A stretch of DNA of 57,208 nucleotides from Kluyvera ascorbata_C. Lineage in GTDB: Bacteria; Pseudomonadota; Gammaproteobacteria; Enterobacterales; Enterobacteriaceae. Positions 9,031-19,145 of this stretch are shown here, one piece after another. A program made the translations under genes and the position numbers. The DNA is taken from positions 1-57,208 of the forward strand of contig NZ_JBIQOI010000015.1 in assembly GCF_044197065.1 (NCBI RefSeq), written 5' to 3'. The notes below the pieces were generated by a model. It did not search any database. It was given only the letters and a program-made list of their open reading frames with translations, and was not told the origin of the DNA. Each line of letters begins with the position of its first letter. The first letter of the stretch is position 1.

Positions 9031-9042
9031 TGTGTCTCTGAC

Positions 9043-10323
<1,281 letters not shown>

Positions 10324-10361
10324 TGCCAGGATCCTGGTTCGTGAAAAATGTTTTGTCCGCT

Positions 10362-10390
10362 ATTCTAAATTATTCCACAGAAGTTATGAA
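10362..10390 (-). promoter_or_regulatory. Probable hemL promoter
   Basis: On the minus strand, TTCATA (10390-10385) and TAGAAT (10367-10362) are separated by 17 bases and lie about 40 bases before the hemL start. The -10 is good and the -35 only moderate. The rest of this 181-base divergent gap must hold the clcA promoter; taaaat at 10458-10463 is a possible -10 for it, without a clear -35. Confidence 0.45.
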
Positions 10391-10504
10391 ATTTTTGCCT
10401 GATTGCAACAAAGCATTCGTAGCACAATTTTTTCGCGACGTAGCGCACAGGTCTGGGTAAAATGCCCACCCTTCCTATTTGTATTACCAATTAGTGATGA
10501 CGGA

Positions 10505-11923
10505 ATGAAAGCAGAAATACCCCCTTTAGAGGCACAGCGGATGGTGCGCTTACGCCGCCGCGATGTGGTGCGTAAATTACTGAATCGCGATAAAACACCG
10601 CTGATGGTGCTGCTGATGTCCGCCGTGGTGGGCTCGCTTGTTGGGCTGATCGGCGTGGCGTTTGAGCATGCGGTGAACTGGGTGCTGAACGTGCGTATTG
10701 GCACGCTGGCGCAGGTTGCCGACCGCTGGTATTTGGTCTGGCCGCTGGCGTTTATTCTGTCGGCGCTGCTGGCCATGTTCGGCTACTGGCTGATGCGACG
10801 CTTTGCGCCGGAAGCGGGCGGTTCGGGTATCCCGGAAATAGAAGGCGCGCTGGAAGACCTGCGCCCGGTTCGCTGGTGGCGCGTGCTGCCGGTGAAGTTC
10901 TTTGGCGGGATGGGGACGCTCGGTGCGGGCATGGTGCTTGGGCGTGAAGGGCCGACGGTGCAGATCGGCGGCAATATCGGGCGCATGGTTGGCGATATTT
11001 TCCGTCAGCGTGATGAAGAGTCGCGCCACACGCTACTGGCTACCGGTGCGGCGGCAGGTCTATCGGCAGCGTTCAATGCGCCGCTGGCGGGCATTCTGTT
11101 TATCATCGAAGAGATGCGCCCGCAGTTCCGCTACAGCCTTATCTCCATTAAAGCGGTATTCACCGGCGTTATCATGTCGAGCATTATGTTCCGCATCTTC
11201 AACGGCGAAACGCCGGTGATTGAAGTGGGCAAGTTGACCAACGCACCGGTCAACACGCTGTGGCTGTATCTGGTGCTGGGCGTGATTTTTGGCTGCGTTG
11301 GTCCGCTGTTTAATACCCTGGTGCTGAAAACCCAGGATATGTTTTTCCGCATCCACGGCGGTAACACGACAAAATGGGTGCTGATTGGCGGCTTGATTGG
11401 CGGTGGCTGCGGCGTGCTGGGATTGTTTCAATCGGCAGCGGCGGGCGGTGGATTTAACCTGATCCCGATTGCGGCGGCGGGGAACTTTACCGTCGGTTCG
11501 CTGCTGTTCCTGTTTGTGGCTCGCGTTATCACCACGCTGTTGTGCTTCTCCTCTGGCGCGCCGGGCGGGATTTTCGCGCCGATGCTGGCGCTGGGTACCT
11601 TGCTGGGTACGGCCTTCGGTATGGCGGCGATGCATTTGTTCCCGGCTTACAACCTGGAGGCGGGGACCTTTGCCATTGCCGGGATGGGCGCGCTGTTGGC
11701 GGCGTCTGTGCGTGCACCACTCACTGGGATCGTGCTGGTACTGGAGATGACTGATAATTATCAGCTCATTTTGCCAATGATTATTACCGGACTCGGTGCC
11801 ACGCTATTGGCGCAGTTCCTCGGTGGACAGCCGCTCTACGCCACGATTCTGGCGCGCACCCTGGCGAAGCAGGAGGCCGAGCAAGAGGCGAAAGCCAGGC
11901 AGTCGGCCCCGGAGAATACTTGA
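10505..11923 (+). CDS. clcA: H+/Cl- exchange transporter (ClC family)
   Basis: Exchanges two chloride ions for one proton across the inner membrane; in E. coli it supports extreme acid resistance. The protein has 472 residues, one fewer than E. coli. All functional residues are present: Ser107 in GSGIP, gating Glu148 in GREGP, proton-path Glu203 in IIEEMRP, and Tyr445 near the C terminus. GIFAP is also present. The ATG at 10505 gives MKAEIPPLE, whose spacing to every motif equals E. coli; a frame open 34 codons further upstream is not needed. The Shine-Dalgarno is weak (gacgga). Confidence 0.96.
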   Translation: MKAEIPPLEAQRMVRLRRRDVVRKLLNRDKTPLMVLLMSAVVGSLVGLIGVAFEHAVNWVLNVRIGTLAQVADRWYLVWPLAFILSALLAMFGYWLMRRFAPEAGGSGIPEIEGALEDLRPVRWWRVLPVKFFGGMGTLGAGMVLGREGPTVQIGGNIGRMVGDIFRQRDEESRHTLLATGAAAGLSAAFNAPLAGILFIIEEMRPQFRYSLISIKAVFTGVIMSSIMFRIFNGETPVIEVGKLTNAPVNTLWLYLVLGVIFGCVGPLFNTLVLKTQDMFFRIHGGNTTKWVLIGGLIGGGCGVLGLFQSAAAGGGFNLIPIAAAGNFTVGSLLFLFVARVITTLLCFSSGAPGGIFAPMLALGTLLGTAFGMAAMHLFPAYNLEAGTFAIAGMGALLAASVRAPLTGIVLVLEMTDNYQLILPMIITGLGATLLAQFLGGQPLYATILARTLAKQEAEQEAKARQSAPENT

Positions 11924-11948
11924 ACGATTTACCAGGGTATTAGATAAT
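11920..11948 (+). promoter_or_regulatory. Probable erpA promoter
   Basis: TTGAAC (11920-11925) and GATAAT (11943-11948) with 17-base spacing, about 60 bases upstream of erpA. The -35 overlaps the end of clcA. In E. coli erpA is controlled by IscR; the following segment, ccaaaagagtcgggtta, has the CC...GGG layout of a type 2 IscR site, but the match is weak. Confidence 0.55.
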
Positions 11949-12005
11949 GACCAAAAGAGTCGGGTTATTATTTGCCCAGACCCGCTGTATTAATGGGAGC
12001 AAAAA

Positions 12006-12350
12006 ATGAGTGATGACGTAGTGCTGCCGCTGGAGTTTACCGACGCCGCAGCCAAAAAAGTAAAATTCCTGATTGCGGACGAAGACAACCCAAACCTGAA
12101 GCTGCGTGTGTACATCACGGGCGGCGGTTGCAGCGGCTTCCAGTATGGCTTTACCTTTGACGACCAGATCAACGAAGGCGACATGACCATCGAGAAACAG
12201 GGCGTAGGCCTGGTGGTTGACCCAATGAGCCTGCAGTATCTGGTAGGCGGTTCGGTGGACTATACCGAAGGTCTGGAAGGTTCACGCTTTATCGTAACCA
12301 ACCCGAATGCAACCAGCACCTGCGGCTGCGGTTCTTCCTTCAGCATCTAA
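12006..12350 (+). CDS. erpA: Iron-sulfur cluster carrier protein, A-type
   Basis: Delivers Fe-S clusters to apo-proteins, notably IspG and IspH of isoprenoid synthesis; essential for aerobic respiration in E. coli. The protein has 114 residues and the three cluster ligands of the A-type family: Cys42 in GGGCSGF, and the two cysteines of CGCGSSF near the C terminus (106 and 108). A GGGAGC ribosome binding site precedes the ATG. It is a single gene between its own promoter and a strong terminator. Confidence 0.98.
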   Translation: MSDDVVLPLEFTDAAAKKVKFLIADEDNPNLKLRVYITGGGCSGFQYGFTFDDQINEGDMTIEKQGVGLVVDPMSLQYLVGGSVDYTEGLEGSRFIVTNPNATSTCGCGSSFSI

Positions 12351-12371
12351 GCGTGTTGACCAAATAAATTG

Positions 12372-12399
12372 AAAAGCCCACCGAGAGGTGGGCTTTTTG
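12372..12399 (+). terminator. Rho-independent terminator of erpA
   Basis: aaaagcccacc and ggtgggctttt pair perfectly around a gaga loop, followed by T residues. The A-run upstream makes it potentially active in both directions, which would also end the minus-strand mtnN-btuF-yadS transcript. Confidence 0.9.
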
Positions 12400-12410
12400 T
12401 TGTCATTCTG

Positions 12411-12490
12411 GCTCCCGGGGCTCCCCGGCGGCGCTACGCTTGGCCGGGCTACACCGGGTGGTAGGCCGGATAAGCGCAGCGCCATCCGGC
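12411..12490. repeat. REP pair between erpA and yadS
   Basis: Two REP palindromes: one around ccggcggcgctacgcttggccggg and a second starting gtaggccggataagcgcagc. They fill the gap between the erpA terminator and the 3' end of yadS, which is convergent. Confidence 0.85.
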
Positions 12491-12492
12491 AA

Positions 12493-13116
12493 TCAACGCC
12501 CGTTATCATCCAGCGCAAAGGTTGGCAGCTTCAGGTGCCAGCGAATAGCCGCCAGGCGAATGGCCAGCGTGACCACCATCCCCATCATACTGGCGTTCTC
12601 CAGCGGCACCTGGAAAGTGTAATAGGTGGTGGCGTGCACAATCCCGCCGATAATACAGGCGGTGGCATAGATTTCCGTTCGCAGGATCATCGGCACTTCG
12701 CGTGCCAGTACGTCACGGATAATCCCGCCCCCCACGCCGGTGACGACGCCCATACAGACGGCGACCAGCGGCCCGGAGTGAGCGATGAACGCTTTGTTCA
12801 CGCCGATACCGACAAACACCGCGAGCCCCACGGCATCCAGCACCGGCAGCACCCATTTCGGTAGACGGCGCGGCTGACGCACCAGGACAATCGTTAGCAT
12901 GCTGGTCACCATCGCCACCACCAGGTCCGTGGGATCTTTCACCCAGAATACCGGGCCGTTGGCCAGCGCCATATCGCGAATGGTCCCACCACCGACGGCG
13001 GTCACCACCCCCAGTACCAATACGCCAAAAGGGTCCATCCGTAGCTTTCCCGCCAGCAGCACGCCGGAGACCGCGAAAACGATGGTGCCTACAATATCCA
13101 GCCAATAGACAAGCAT
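12493..13116 (-). CDS. yadS: TRIC-type (UPF0126) membrane protein
   Basis: A 207-residue inner membrane protein with seven predicted hydrophobic segments. It has two tandem repeats, each carrying a glycine-rich motif (GGGTIRD near 42 and GGGIIRD near 128), which is the signature of the TRIC/UPF0126 family of trimeric cation channels. The cell role is not established. The ATG at 13116 gives MLVYWLDIVG, as in E. coli; a TTG two codons upstream is possible. It starts 14 bases after the btuF stop and so is probably co-transcribed as the last gene of mtnN-btuF-yadS. Confidence 0.93.
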   Translation of the reverse strand: MLVYWLDIVGTIVFAVSGVLLAGKLRMDPFGVLVLGVVTAVGGGTIRDMALANGPVFWVKDPTDLVVAMVTSMLTIVLVRQPRRLPKWVLPVLDAVGLAVFVGIGVNKAFIAHSGPLVAVCMGVVTGVGGGIIRDVLAREVPMILRTEIYATACIIGGIVHATTYYTFQVPLENASMMGMVVTLAIRLAAIRWHLKLPTFALDDNGR

Positions 13117-13130
13117 GACCAATTATCCGA

Positions 13131-13931
13131 TTAATTAACCTGCGACAGCGCAGTACAGAGTTGTTTTGCGGCGAGGATAATACGTGGGCTCGCGCGTTCA
13201 AACCAGTCACTATTAAGGGGAATAATGGGGATTGTGAGCTGGCTTGCCCAATACTGCTGGATTTTCGGAATCTGACCTGCATCGCCGGCGGCGACAATCA
13301 CCTGCGGTTTACGCATCAGCACCTGTTCGCGGCTCACCTGAGGCCAGGCTACCCGGCTGTCGGCAAAGATGTTCTGACCGCCGCAGATTTCCAGCACCTG
13401 GTTCTGAATGGCGCTTTTGTTACTGGTGAAAATAGGGTTAAAGCCAAACTGCATAAAGACCCGTTTTTTCGGCTTGTTGGCATATTGCGTCTTTAGCTGT
13501 GCATAGTCGCTCAGCAGCTCGGTGGCGGCCTGCTCGGCTTTTTCAGGGTGCGGACTCCATTTCGCCAGTTGGCGAAGCGTCGCGGCAATCTCCTCAATAC
13601 TGTGCGAATCCACCCACAGTACGGTAATACCCAGCGAACGCAGTTGGTTGACCTGGCGTTCGGCATTGCCTTCTTTCCACGCTAATACAAGGTCTGGGTG
13701 CAGTGCGACAATACGTTCAAGGTTAATCCCTTGCCAGGAGGCGACCTGCTCTATCGCTTTTGCGGCGGCGGGGTAGTCAGACCAGGCGCTGACGCCAACG
13801 GGCGTGATCCCGGCGGCAAAGGCCAGTTCGGTATTAGCAGGGGAGAGGGTAATAACCCGCGGCGCAGCGACAAGCCACGCCGGGGTGCTAAGCAGCAGGG
13901 CAAGTAGCCCTGTCATCAGCCGCTTAGCCAC
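13131..13931 (-). CDS. btuF: Periplasmic vitamin B12-binding protein
   Basis: Binds cobalamin in the periplasm and delivers it to the BtuCD transporter. The protein has 266 residues, with an N-terminal signal peptide (hydrophobic 5-20, cleavage after VAA at about 22). A cluster 8 binding protein fold follows, with conserved ITLSPANTELAFAAG, the ligand-region Trp of SAWSDYP, and SDWFERASPRI near the C terminus. The start overlaps the end of mtnN by 8 bases. btuC and btuD are not in this window. Confidence 0.96.
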   Translation of the reverse strand: MAKRLMTGLLALLLSTPAWLVAAPRVITLSPANTELAFAAGITPVGVSAWSDYPAAAKAIEQVASWQGINLERIVALHPDLVLAWKEGNAERQVNQLRSLGITVLWVDSHSIEEIAATLRQLAKWSPHPEKAEQAATELLSDYAQLKTQYANKPKKRVFMQFGFNPIFTSNKSAIQNQVLEICGGQNIFADSRVAWPQVSREQVLMRKPQVIVAAGDAGQIPKIQQYWASQLTIPIIPLNSDWFERASPRIILAAKQLCTALSQVN

Positions 13932-14622
13932 GCGCCAGTTTCTGTACCAGCGTTTCGACCATCAGAGTCGACTGCTTCGCGGCAACGGCCAGGAACTCTT
14001 CGAAGCTCAGGTGGGACTGCTGATCGGCGACGTCGGAAATTGCGCGAACGACCACGAACGGCACGCCAAAGTTGTGGCAAACGTGGGCAATCGCCGTGGC
14101 TTCCATCTCTACGGCAACGGCCTGCGGGAAGTTGTGACGGATTTTAGCCAGCGCGACGGAGCCGTTGATGAAGGCATCACCGCTGACAATCAGGCCGCGC
14201 ACGGCGTTCAGGTCGAGAGATTTGATGCACTCTTCTGCGGCGGCAACGAGTTTGTCGTCGGCTTTGAATGCCGCAGGGCAACCTGCCATCTGGCCAATTT
14301 CGTAGCCGAATGCGGTAACGTCGGCATCGTGGTAGCGCGCTTCGTCAGAAACCACGATATCGCCCACTTTCAGGGTTGGCGCAAGGCCGCCTGCGGAGCC
14401 GGTGTTGATAATCACGTCTGGCTGGCAGCGTTCCAGCAGCAGCGCAGCGCCCATTGCGGCGGCAACTTTACCAATGCCGGATTTGAGCAACGCGACCTCT
14501 ACGCCGTTCAACTGGCCGGTGTAGATTTCGCTACCGCCGATGGTGATAGTCTGACGATTTTCGATTTTGTCACGCAGCAGCGTAACTTCTTCTTCCATTG
14601 CGCCAATAATGCCGATTTTCAT
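13924..14622 (-). CDS. mtnN: 5'-methylthioadenosine/S-adenosylhomocysteine nucleosidase
   Basis: Cleaves adenine from methylthioadenosine, S-adenosylhomocysteine and 5'-deoxyadenosine. This recycles by-products of SAM reactions and, with LuxS, feeds AI-2 synthesis. The protein has 232 residues, the E. coli length. Catalytic Glu12 lies in GAMEEEV, Glu174 in VEMEATA and Asp197 in AISDVAD. First gene of a minus-strand operon with btuF and yadS and divergent from dgt. The divergent control region is 14623-14705; I see no strong promoter match there. Confidence 0.98.
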   Translation of the reverse strand: MKIGIIGAMEEEVTLLRDKIENRQTITIGGSEIYTGQLNGVEVALLKSGIGKVAAAMGAALLLERCQPDVIINTGSAGGLAPTLKVGDIVVSDEARYHDADVTAFGYEIGQMAGCPAAFKADDKLVAAAEECIKSLDLNAVRGLIVSGDAFINGSVALAKIRHNFPQAVAVEMEATAIAHVCHNFGVPFVVVRAISDVADQQSHLSFEEFLAVAAKQSTLMVETLVQKLARG

Positions 14623-14705
14623 AGATTTACTCGCGATGTGCCATGTTTAAAGGCATAGTCTATCATGCGGTTCAGGGGAAGCGCATTGCTTGCGACGGAG
14701 AGGCT

Positions 14706-16220
14706 ATGGCTAAGATTGATTTTCGCAATAAAATTAACTGGCGTCGGCGCTATCGCTCACCACAGGGTGTCAGCTCCGAACATGAGATTCTGCGCATTTT
14801 TGAAAGCGATCGCGGGCGCATTATCAACTCGCCTGCGATACGTCGCCTGCAGCAGAAAACACAGGTGTTTCCGCTGGAGCGTAACGCTGCTGTCCGTACC
14901 CGCCTCACGCACTCAATGGAAGTTCAACAGGTGGGGCGTTACATTGCCAAAGAGATCCTGAGCCGTTTAAAAGAGAAAACGCTGCTGGAAGTTTACGGAC
15001 TCGATGATCTGACCGGGCCGTTTGAAAGCATCGTCGAGATGGCCTGTCTGATGCACGATATCGGCAATCCGCCGTTTGGTCACTTTGGTGAAGCGGCAAT
15101 TAACGACTGGTTTAGTCAGCGACTGGCACCGAAAGATGCGCTGAGCCAGCCATCAAGTCACGATCGCTGTGAGGTTGCCGACCTGCGGTTGAGAGAGGGC
15201 GAAGAGACGCTCAATACGCTGCGCAGTAAAGTGCGTCAGGACCTGTGCCATTTTGAAGGTAACGCGCAGGGGATTCGACTGGTGCATACCCTGATGCGCA
15301 TGAACCTGACCTGGGCGCAGGTGGGCTGTATCTTAAAATATACGCGCCCGGCCTGGTGGGCGACAGATATCCCAGCGACGCACAGCTATTTAATGAAAAA
15401 GCCCGGTTACTACCTGGCGGAAGAGCCCTATATTGAGCGTTTACGTAAAGAACTGGATTTAGCACCTTACAATCGATTCCCATTAACCTGGATTATGGAG
15501 GCGGCGGATGATATTTCTTATTGTGTGGCTGACCTCGAAGATGCGGTAGAAAAACGCGTCTTTAGCGTCGAGCAGTTGTATCAGCATTTATATGATGCCT
15601 GGCCGGAGCATAACAAAGGTTCGTTGTTTGCTCAGGTTGTCGAAAATGCGTGGGATAAATCTCGTTCAAACTCATTAAGCCGCAGTACTGAAGATCAGTT
15701 CTTTATGTATTTGCGAGTGAATACATTAAATAAACTGGTGCCTTATGCGGCGCAGCGGTTTATTGAGAACCTTCCAAAGATTTATCAGGGCGATTTTAAC
15801 CATGCGCTGCTGGAAGATGACAGCAGCTACAGCCAACTGCTGAAGCTGTATAAGAATGTTGCAAGAAAACATGTATTTAGCCATCCAGAGGTTGAGCAGC
15901 TTGAACTCCAGGGCTACCGGGTTATTGGCGGATTACTGGATATTTACGCGCCTTTGCTTAAATTATCCTTAAGCGATTTTAGTGAGCTGGCTGAACAAGA
16001 GCGCGTGCGCCACTTGCCTATCGAATCCCGGTTATTTTGCAAGCTCTCAACGCGTCATCGTTTAGCTTATGTTGAAGCAGTAAATAAACTTTCTCGTGAT
16101 TCCGTCGATTTTCCGGTAATGGAATATTATTATCGTTGTCGCCTGCTTCAGGATTATATCAGCGGGATGACGGATCTCTACGCATGGGATGAATATCGTC
16201 GGTTGATGGCAGTAGAATAA
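14706..16220 (+). CDS. dgt: Deoxyguanosine triphosphate triphosphohydrolase
   Basis: Hydrolyses dGTP to deoxyguanosine and tripolyphosphate, which helps set dNTP pools. The protein has 504 residues. HD-domain metal ligands are His69 (RLTHSME), His117-Asp118 (CLMHDIGNPPFGH) and a later Asp in MEAADDISYC. The ATG at 14706 gives MAKIDFRNKINW, aligned with E. coli and preceded by CGGAGAG; the frame is open 21 codons further upstream, without family support. It stands alone between divergent mtnN and degP. Confidence 0.97.
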   Translation: MAKIDFRNKINWRRRYRSPQGVSSEHEILRIFESDRGRIINSPAIRRLQQKTQVFPLERNAAVRTRLTHSMEVQQVGRYIAKEILSRLKEKTLLEVYGLDDLTGPFESIVEMACLMHDIGNPPFGHFGEAAINDWFSQRLAPKDALSQPSSHDRCEVADLRLREGEETLNTLRSKVRQDLCHFEGNAQGIRLVHTLMRMNLTWAQVGCILKYTRPAWWATDIPATHSYLMKKPGYYLAEEPYIERLRKELDLAPYNRFPLTWIMEAADDISYCVADLEDAVEKRVFSVEQLYQHLYDAWPEHNKGSLFAQVVENAWDKSRSNSLSRSTEDQFFMYLRVNTLNKLVPYAAQRFIENLPKIYQGDFNHALLEDDSSYSQLLKLYKNVARKHVFSHPEVEQLELQGYRVIGGLLDIYAPLLKLSLSDFSELAEQERVRHLPIESRLFCKLSTRHRLAYVEAVNKLSRDSVDFPVMEYYYRCRLLQDYISGMTDLYAWDEYRRLMAVE

Positions 16221-16231
16221 TCAGAAGTTTT

Positions 16232-16246
16232 GTAAAGACGCTCAAT
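16232..16246 (+). promoter_or_regulatory. Possible CpxR box upstream of degP
   Basis: GTAAA at 16232-16236, five bases, then TCAAT. This is similar to the CpxR pattern of two GTAAA-like half sites 10 bases apart, placed upstream of the sigma-E promoter as in E. coli degP. The second half site is imperfect. Confidence 0.4.
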
Positions 16247-16277
16247 AAATTTTTACTTTTAGCTGATGCAGTTGCAC

Positions 16278-16305
16278 GGAACTTAGTGCCATAAAGTGAA
16301 TCTGA
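16278..16305 (+). promoter_or_regulatory. Sigma-E promoter of degP
   Basis: GGAACTT (16278-16284) and TCTGA (16301-16305) with 16-base spacing match the sigma-E consensus closely and lie about 45 bases upstream of the degP start. This agrees with the known envelope-stress control of degP. Confidence 0.88.
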
Positions 16306-16355
16306 TAGTCACGAACATAGCAATTTTGCGTAATCTGATATTGAGATTGAAACAC

Positions 16356-17804
16356 ATGAAAAAAACCACGTTAGCAATGAGTGCACTGGCTCTTAGTTTA
16401 AGTCTGGCTCTGTCTCCGTTGTCCGCTAGCGCGGCCGAGACGGCATCTTCCTCCGCATCCGCTGCGCAGCCAATGCCAAGTCTGGCTCCGATGCTGGAAA
16501 AGGTGATGCCGTCTGTCGTCAGCATTAATGTTGAGGGCAGCACAACGGTAAATACGCCGCGTATGGGCCGCAACTTCCAGCAGTTCTTTGGCGACAACTC
16601 GCCGTTCTGCCAGGATGGTTCTCCGTTCCAGAGCTCACCGTTCTGTCAGGGCGGTGCGGGCCCAGATGGCGGTAACGGCGGCAATCAGCCACAGCAACAG
16701 CAGAAATTCATGGCCCTCGGTTCTGGTGTCGTGATTGACGCCGCGAAAGGCTACGTCGTCACCAACAACCACGTGGTGGATAACGCCAATTCCATCAAGG
16801 TTCAACTGAGCGATGGCCGTAAGTTTGACGCGAAAGTGGTCGGTAAAGACCCGCGTTCCGACATTGCGCTTATTCAGATTCAGGATCCGAAAAACCTGAC
16901 GGCGATTAAGCTGGCGGACTCTGACGCACTGCGCGTTGGTGACTACACCGTGGCTATCGGTAACCCGTTCGGCCTGGGCGAAACCGTGACCTCCGGTATC
17001 GTTTCTGCGCTGGGTCGTAGTGGCCTGAACGTTGAAAACTACGAAAACTTTATCCAGACCGATGCGGCCATTAACCGCGGTAACTCCGGCGGTGCGTTGG
17101 TGAACCTGAACGGCGAGCTTATTGGTATTAACACCGCAATCCTCGCACCGGACGGCGGTAACATCGGTATCGGCTTCGCCATTCCGAGCAACATGGTGAA
17201 AAACCTGACTGACCAGATGGTGAAATTCGGCCAGGTGAAACGCGGTGAGCTGGGGATCATGGGTACCGAACTGAACTCCGAGCTGGCGAAAGCGATGAAG
17301 GTCGACGCGCAGCGCGGTGCCTTCGTAAGCCAGGTCATGCCGAACTCTTCAGCGGCGAAAGCCGGAATTAAAGCCGGTGACGTGATTACCTCACTGAACG
17401 GTAAGGCAATCAGCAGCTTCGCGGCGCTGCGTGCGCAGGTTGGCACCATGCCGGTAGGCAGCAAAATCAGCCTTGGCCTGCTGCGCGATGGTAAGCCGGT
17501 AACGGTGAATCTGGAGCTGCAGCAGAGCAGCCAGACCCAGGTTGACTCCAGCTCTATCTTCAGCGGTATCGAAGGGGCTGAAATGAGCAACAAAGGTCAG
17601 GACAAAGGCGTGGTGGTGAATACCGTGAAAGCGGGTTCTCCGGCAGCACAGATTGGCCTGAAGAAAGGGGACATTATCGTGGGCGCTAACCAGCAGGCGG
17701 TGAAAAACATCGCTGAGCTGCGCAAAATCCTCGATAGCAAACCTTCTGTACTGGCGCTGAACATTCAGCGTGGCGATAGCTCCATCTACCTGCTGATGCA
17801 GTAA
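16356..17804 (+). CDS. degP: Periplasmic serine protease and chaperone DegP (HtrA)
   Basis: Degrades or refolds misfolded envelope proteins in the periplasm. The precursor has 482 residues. A signal peptide ends at ASA (26), followed by the protease domain with His139 (NNHVVDN), Asp169 (RSDIAL) and Ser244 (GNSGGA), then two PDZ domains (about 290-380 and 395-480). The regulatory LA loop keeps the cysteine pair (85 and 97), and a Gly/Gln-rich linker around 99-116 is longer than in E. coli. The ATG at 16356 is chosen because the signal peptide begins there. Expected control is by sigma-E and possibly CpxR. Confidence 0.98.
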   Translation: MKKTTLAMSALALSLSLALSPLSASAAETASSSASAAQPMPSLAPMLEKVMPSVVSINVEGSTTVNTPRMGRNFQQFFGDNSPFCQDGSPFQSSPFCQGGAGPDGGNGGNQPQQQQKFMALGSGVVIDAAKGYVVTNNHVVDNANSIKVQLSDGRKFDAKVVGKDPRSDIALIQIQDPKNLTAIKLADSDALRVGDYTVAIGNPFGLGETVTSGIVSALGRSGLNVENYENFIQTDAAINRGNSGGALVNLNGELIGINTAILAPDGGNIGIGFAIPSNMVKNLTDQMVKFGQVKRGELGIMGTELNSELAKAMKVDAQRGAFVSQVMPNSSAAKAGIKAGDVITSLNGKAISSFAALRAQVGTMPVGSKISLGLLRDGKPVTVNLELQQSSQTQVDSSSIFSGIEGAEMSNKGQDKGVVVNTVKAGSPAAQIGLKKGDIIVGANQQAVKNIAELRKILDSKPSVLALNIQRGDSSIYLLMQ

Positions 17805-17814
17805 TCGTGACCTC

Positions 17815-17845
17815 AACCCTTTCCCCACCCGGGGAAAGGGTTTTT
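17815..17845 (+). terminator. Rho-independent terminator of degP
   Basis: aaccctttcccc and ggggaaagggtt form a perfect 12-bp stem with an accc loop, followed by TTTTT. The purine/pyrimidine layout is typical of a strong terminator. Confidence 0.92.
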
Positions 17846-17895
17846 CCCTTCGTAATGTGAAGCACCCCACAACTCCATAGTTCTCAACCGTGCTT

Positions 17896-17938
17896 TGTGC
17901 ATTTGCACAGTGCAGCGTTTTTGTATCTTTCTTATCAT
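17896..17938 (+). promoter_or_regulatory. Predicted cdaR promoter overlapped by a palindrome
   Basis: TTTGCA (17902-17907) and TATCTT (17924-17929) are 16 bases apart; TATCAT at 17933-17938 is an alternative -10. The palindrome tgtgc-attt-gcaca (17896-17909) covers the -35. A repressor or activator site here would fit autoregulation by CdaR, but I do not know the CdaR motif well enough to assert it. Confidence 0.4.
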
Positions 17939-17962
17939 GTAACCTGCTCACAGGAGGGGTTC

Positions 17963-19120
17963 ATGGCTAGCTGGCATCTTGATACTAAAATGGCGCAGGA
18001 TATCGTGGCGCGCACGATGCGCATTATCGATACCAATATCAACGTAATGGATGCCCGCGGGCGCATTATCGGCAGCGGCGATCGTGAGCGTATTGGGGAA
18101 TTGCACGAAGGTGCGCTGCTGGTGCTCTCACAAGGGCGCGTGGTGGACATTGACGATGCTGTTGCTCGACACCTGCATGGTGTGCGTCAGGGGATTAACC
18201 TGCCGCTGCGTCTGGAAGGCGAGATAGTGGGTGTTATCGGCCTGACCGGTGAGCCGGAAACGCTGCGTAAATACGGTGAGCTGGTGTGCATGACGGCGGA
18301 AATGATGCTGGAACAGTCTCGCCTGATGCATCTGCTGGCACAGGATAGCCGCCTGCGTGAAGAGCTGGTGATGAACCTGATTCAGGCAGAAGAGAATACG
18401 CCGGCGCTGACCGAATGGGCGCAGCGGTTGGGCATTGATCTTAATCAGCCGCGCGTGGCGGCGGTCGTCGAGGTCGATAGCGGGCAGTTGGGCGTTGACA
18501 GCGCGATGGCTGAGCTTCAGCAGCTGCAAAATGCGCTGACGACGCCAGAGCGTAATAACCTGATTGCGATAGTCTCGTTGACCGAAATGGTGGTGCTGAA
18601 GCCGGCGCTTAACCAGTTTGGACGCTGGGATGCAGAAGATCACCAGAAGCGTGTAGAACAGCTGATTTCCCGCATGAAAGAGAATGGGCATCTGCGTTTT
18701 CGCGTAGCGCTCGGCAACTACTTTACCGGGCCGGGCAGTATTGCCCGTTCCTACCGTACGGCGCGCACCACCATGATGGTGGGCAAACAGCGTATGCCGG
18801 AGAGTCGCAGTTATTTTTACCAGGATTTGATGCTGCCGGTGCTGCTCGATAGCCTGCGCGGTGGCTGGCAGGCCAACGAGCTGTCGCGTCCGCTGATGCG
18901 TCTGAAGGCGATGGATAATAATGGTCTGCTGCGTAGGACGTTAACGGCATGGTTTCGCAATAATGTGCAGCCGCTAGCGACCTCAAAGGCGCTGTTTATT
19001 CACCGCAATACGCTGGAGTATCGATTGAATCGCATTTCGGAGCTGACCGGGCTGGATTTGGGGAATTTCGATGACAGGCTGCTGTTGTATATTGCGTTGC
19101 AGCTGGATGAGCAGAGATGA
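17963..19120 (+). CDS. cdaR: Sugar diacid transcriptional regulator
   Basis: Activator of D-galactarate, D-glucarate and D-glycerate utilisation genes in E. coli. The protein has 385 residues. An N-terminal diacid-recognition domain (about 1-135) is followed by a central GGDEF-like region. A C-terminal PucR-type helix-turn-helix includes SKALFIHRNTLEYRLNRI near residues 340-358. The ATG at 17963 is preceded by a strong AGGAGGGG Shine-Dalgarno. None of its usual target operons (gar, gud) are in this window. It is transcribed alone. Confidence 0.97.
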   Translation: MASWHLDTKMAQDIVARTMRIIDTNINVMDARGRIIGSGDRERIGELHEGALLVLSQGRVVDIDDAVARHLHGVRQGINLPLRLEGEIVGVIGLTGEPETLRKYGELVCMTAEMMLEQSRLMHLLAQDSRLREELVMNLIQAEENTPALTEWAQRLGIDLNQPRVAAVVEVDSGQLGVDSAMAELQQLQNALTTPERNNLIAIVSLTEMVVLKPALNQFGRWDAEDHQKRVEQLISRMKENGHLRFRVALGNYFTGPGSIARSYRTARTTMMVGKQRMPESRSYFYQDLMLPVLLDSLRGGWQANELSRPLMRLKAMDNNGLLRRTLTAWFRNNVQPLATSKALFIHRNTLEYRLNRISELTGLDLGNFDDRLLLYIALQLDEQR

Positions 19121-19145
19121 TAAATCTGCATAATGTGTGGTCTGT

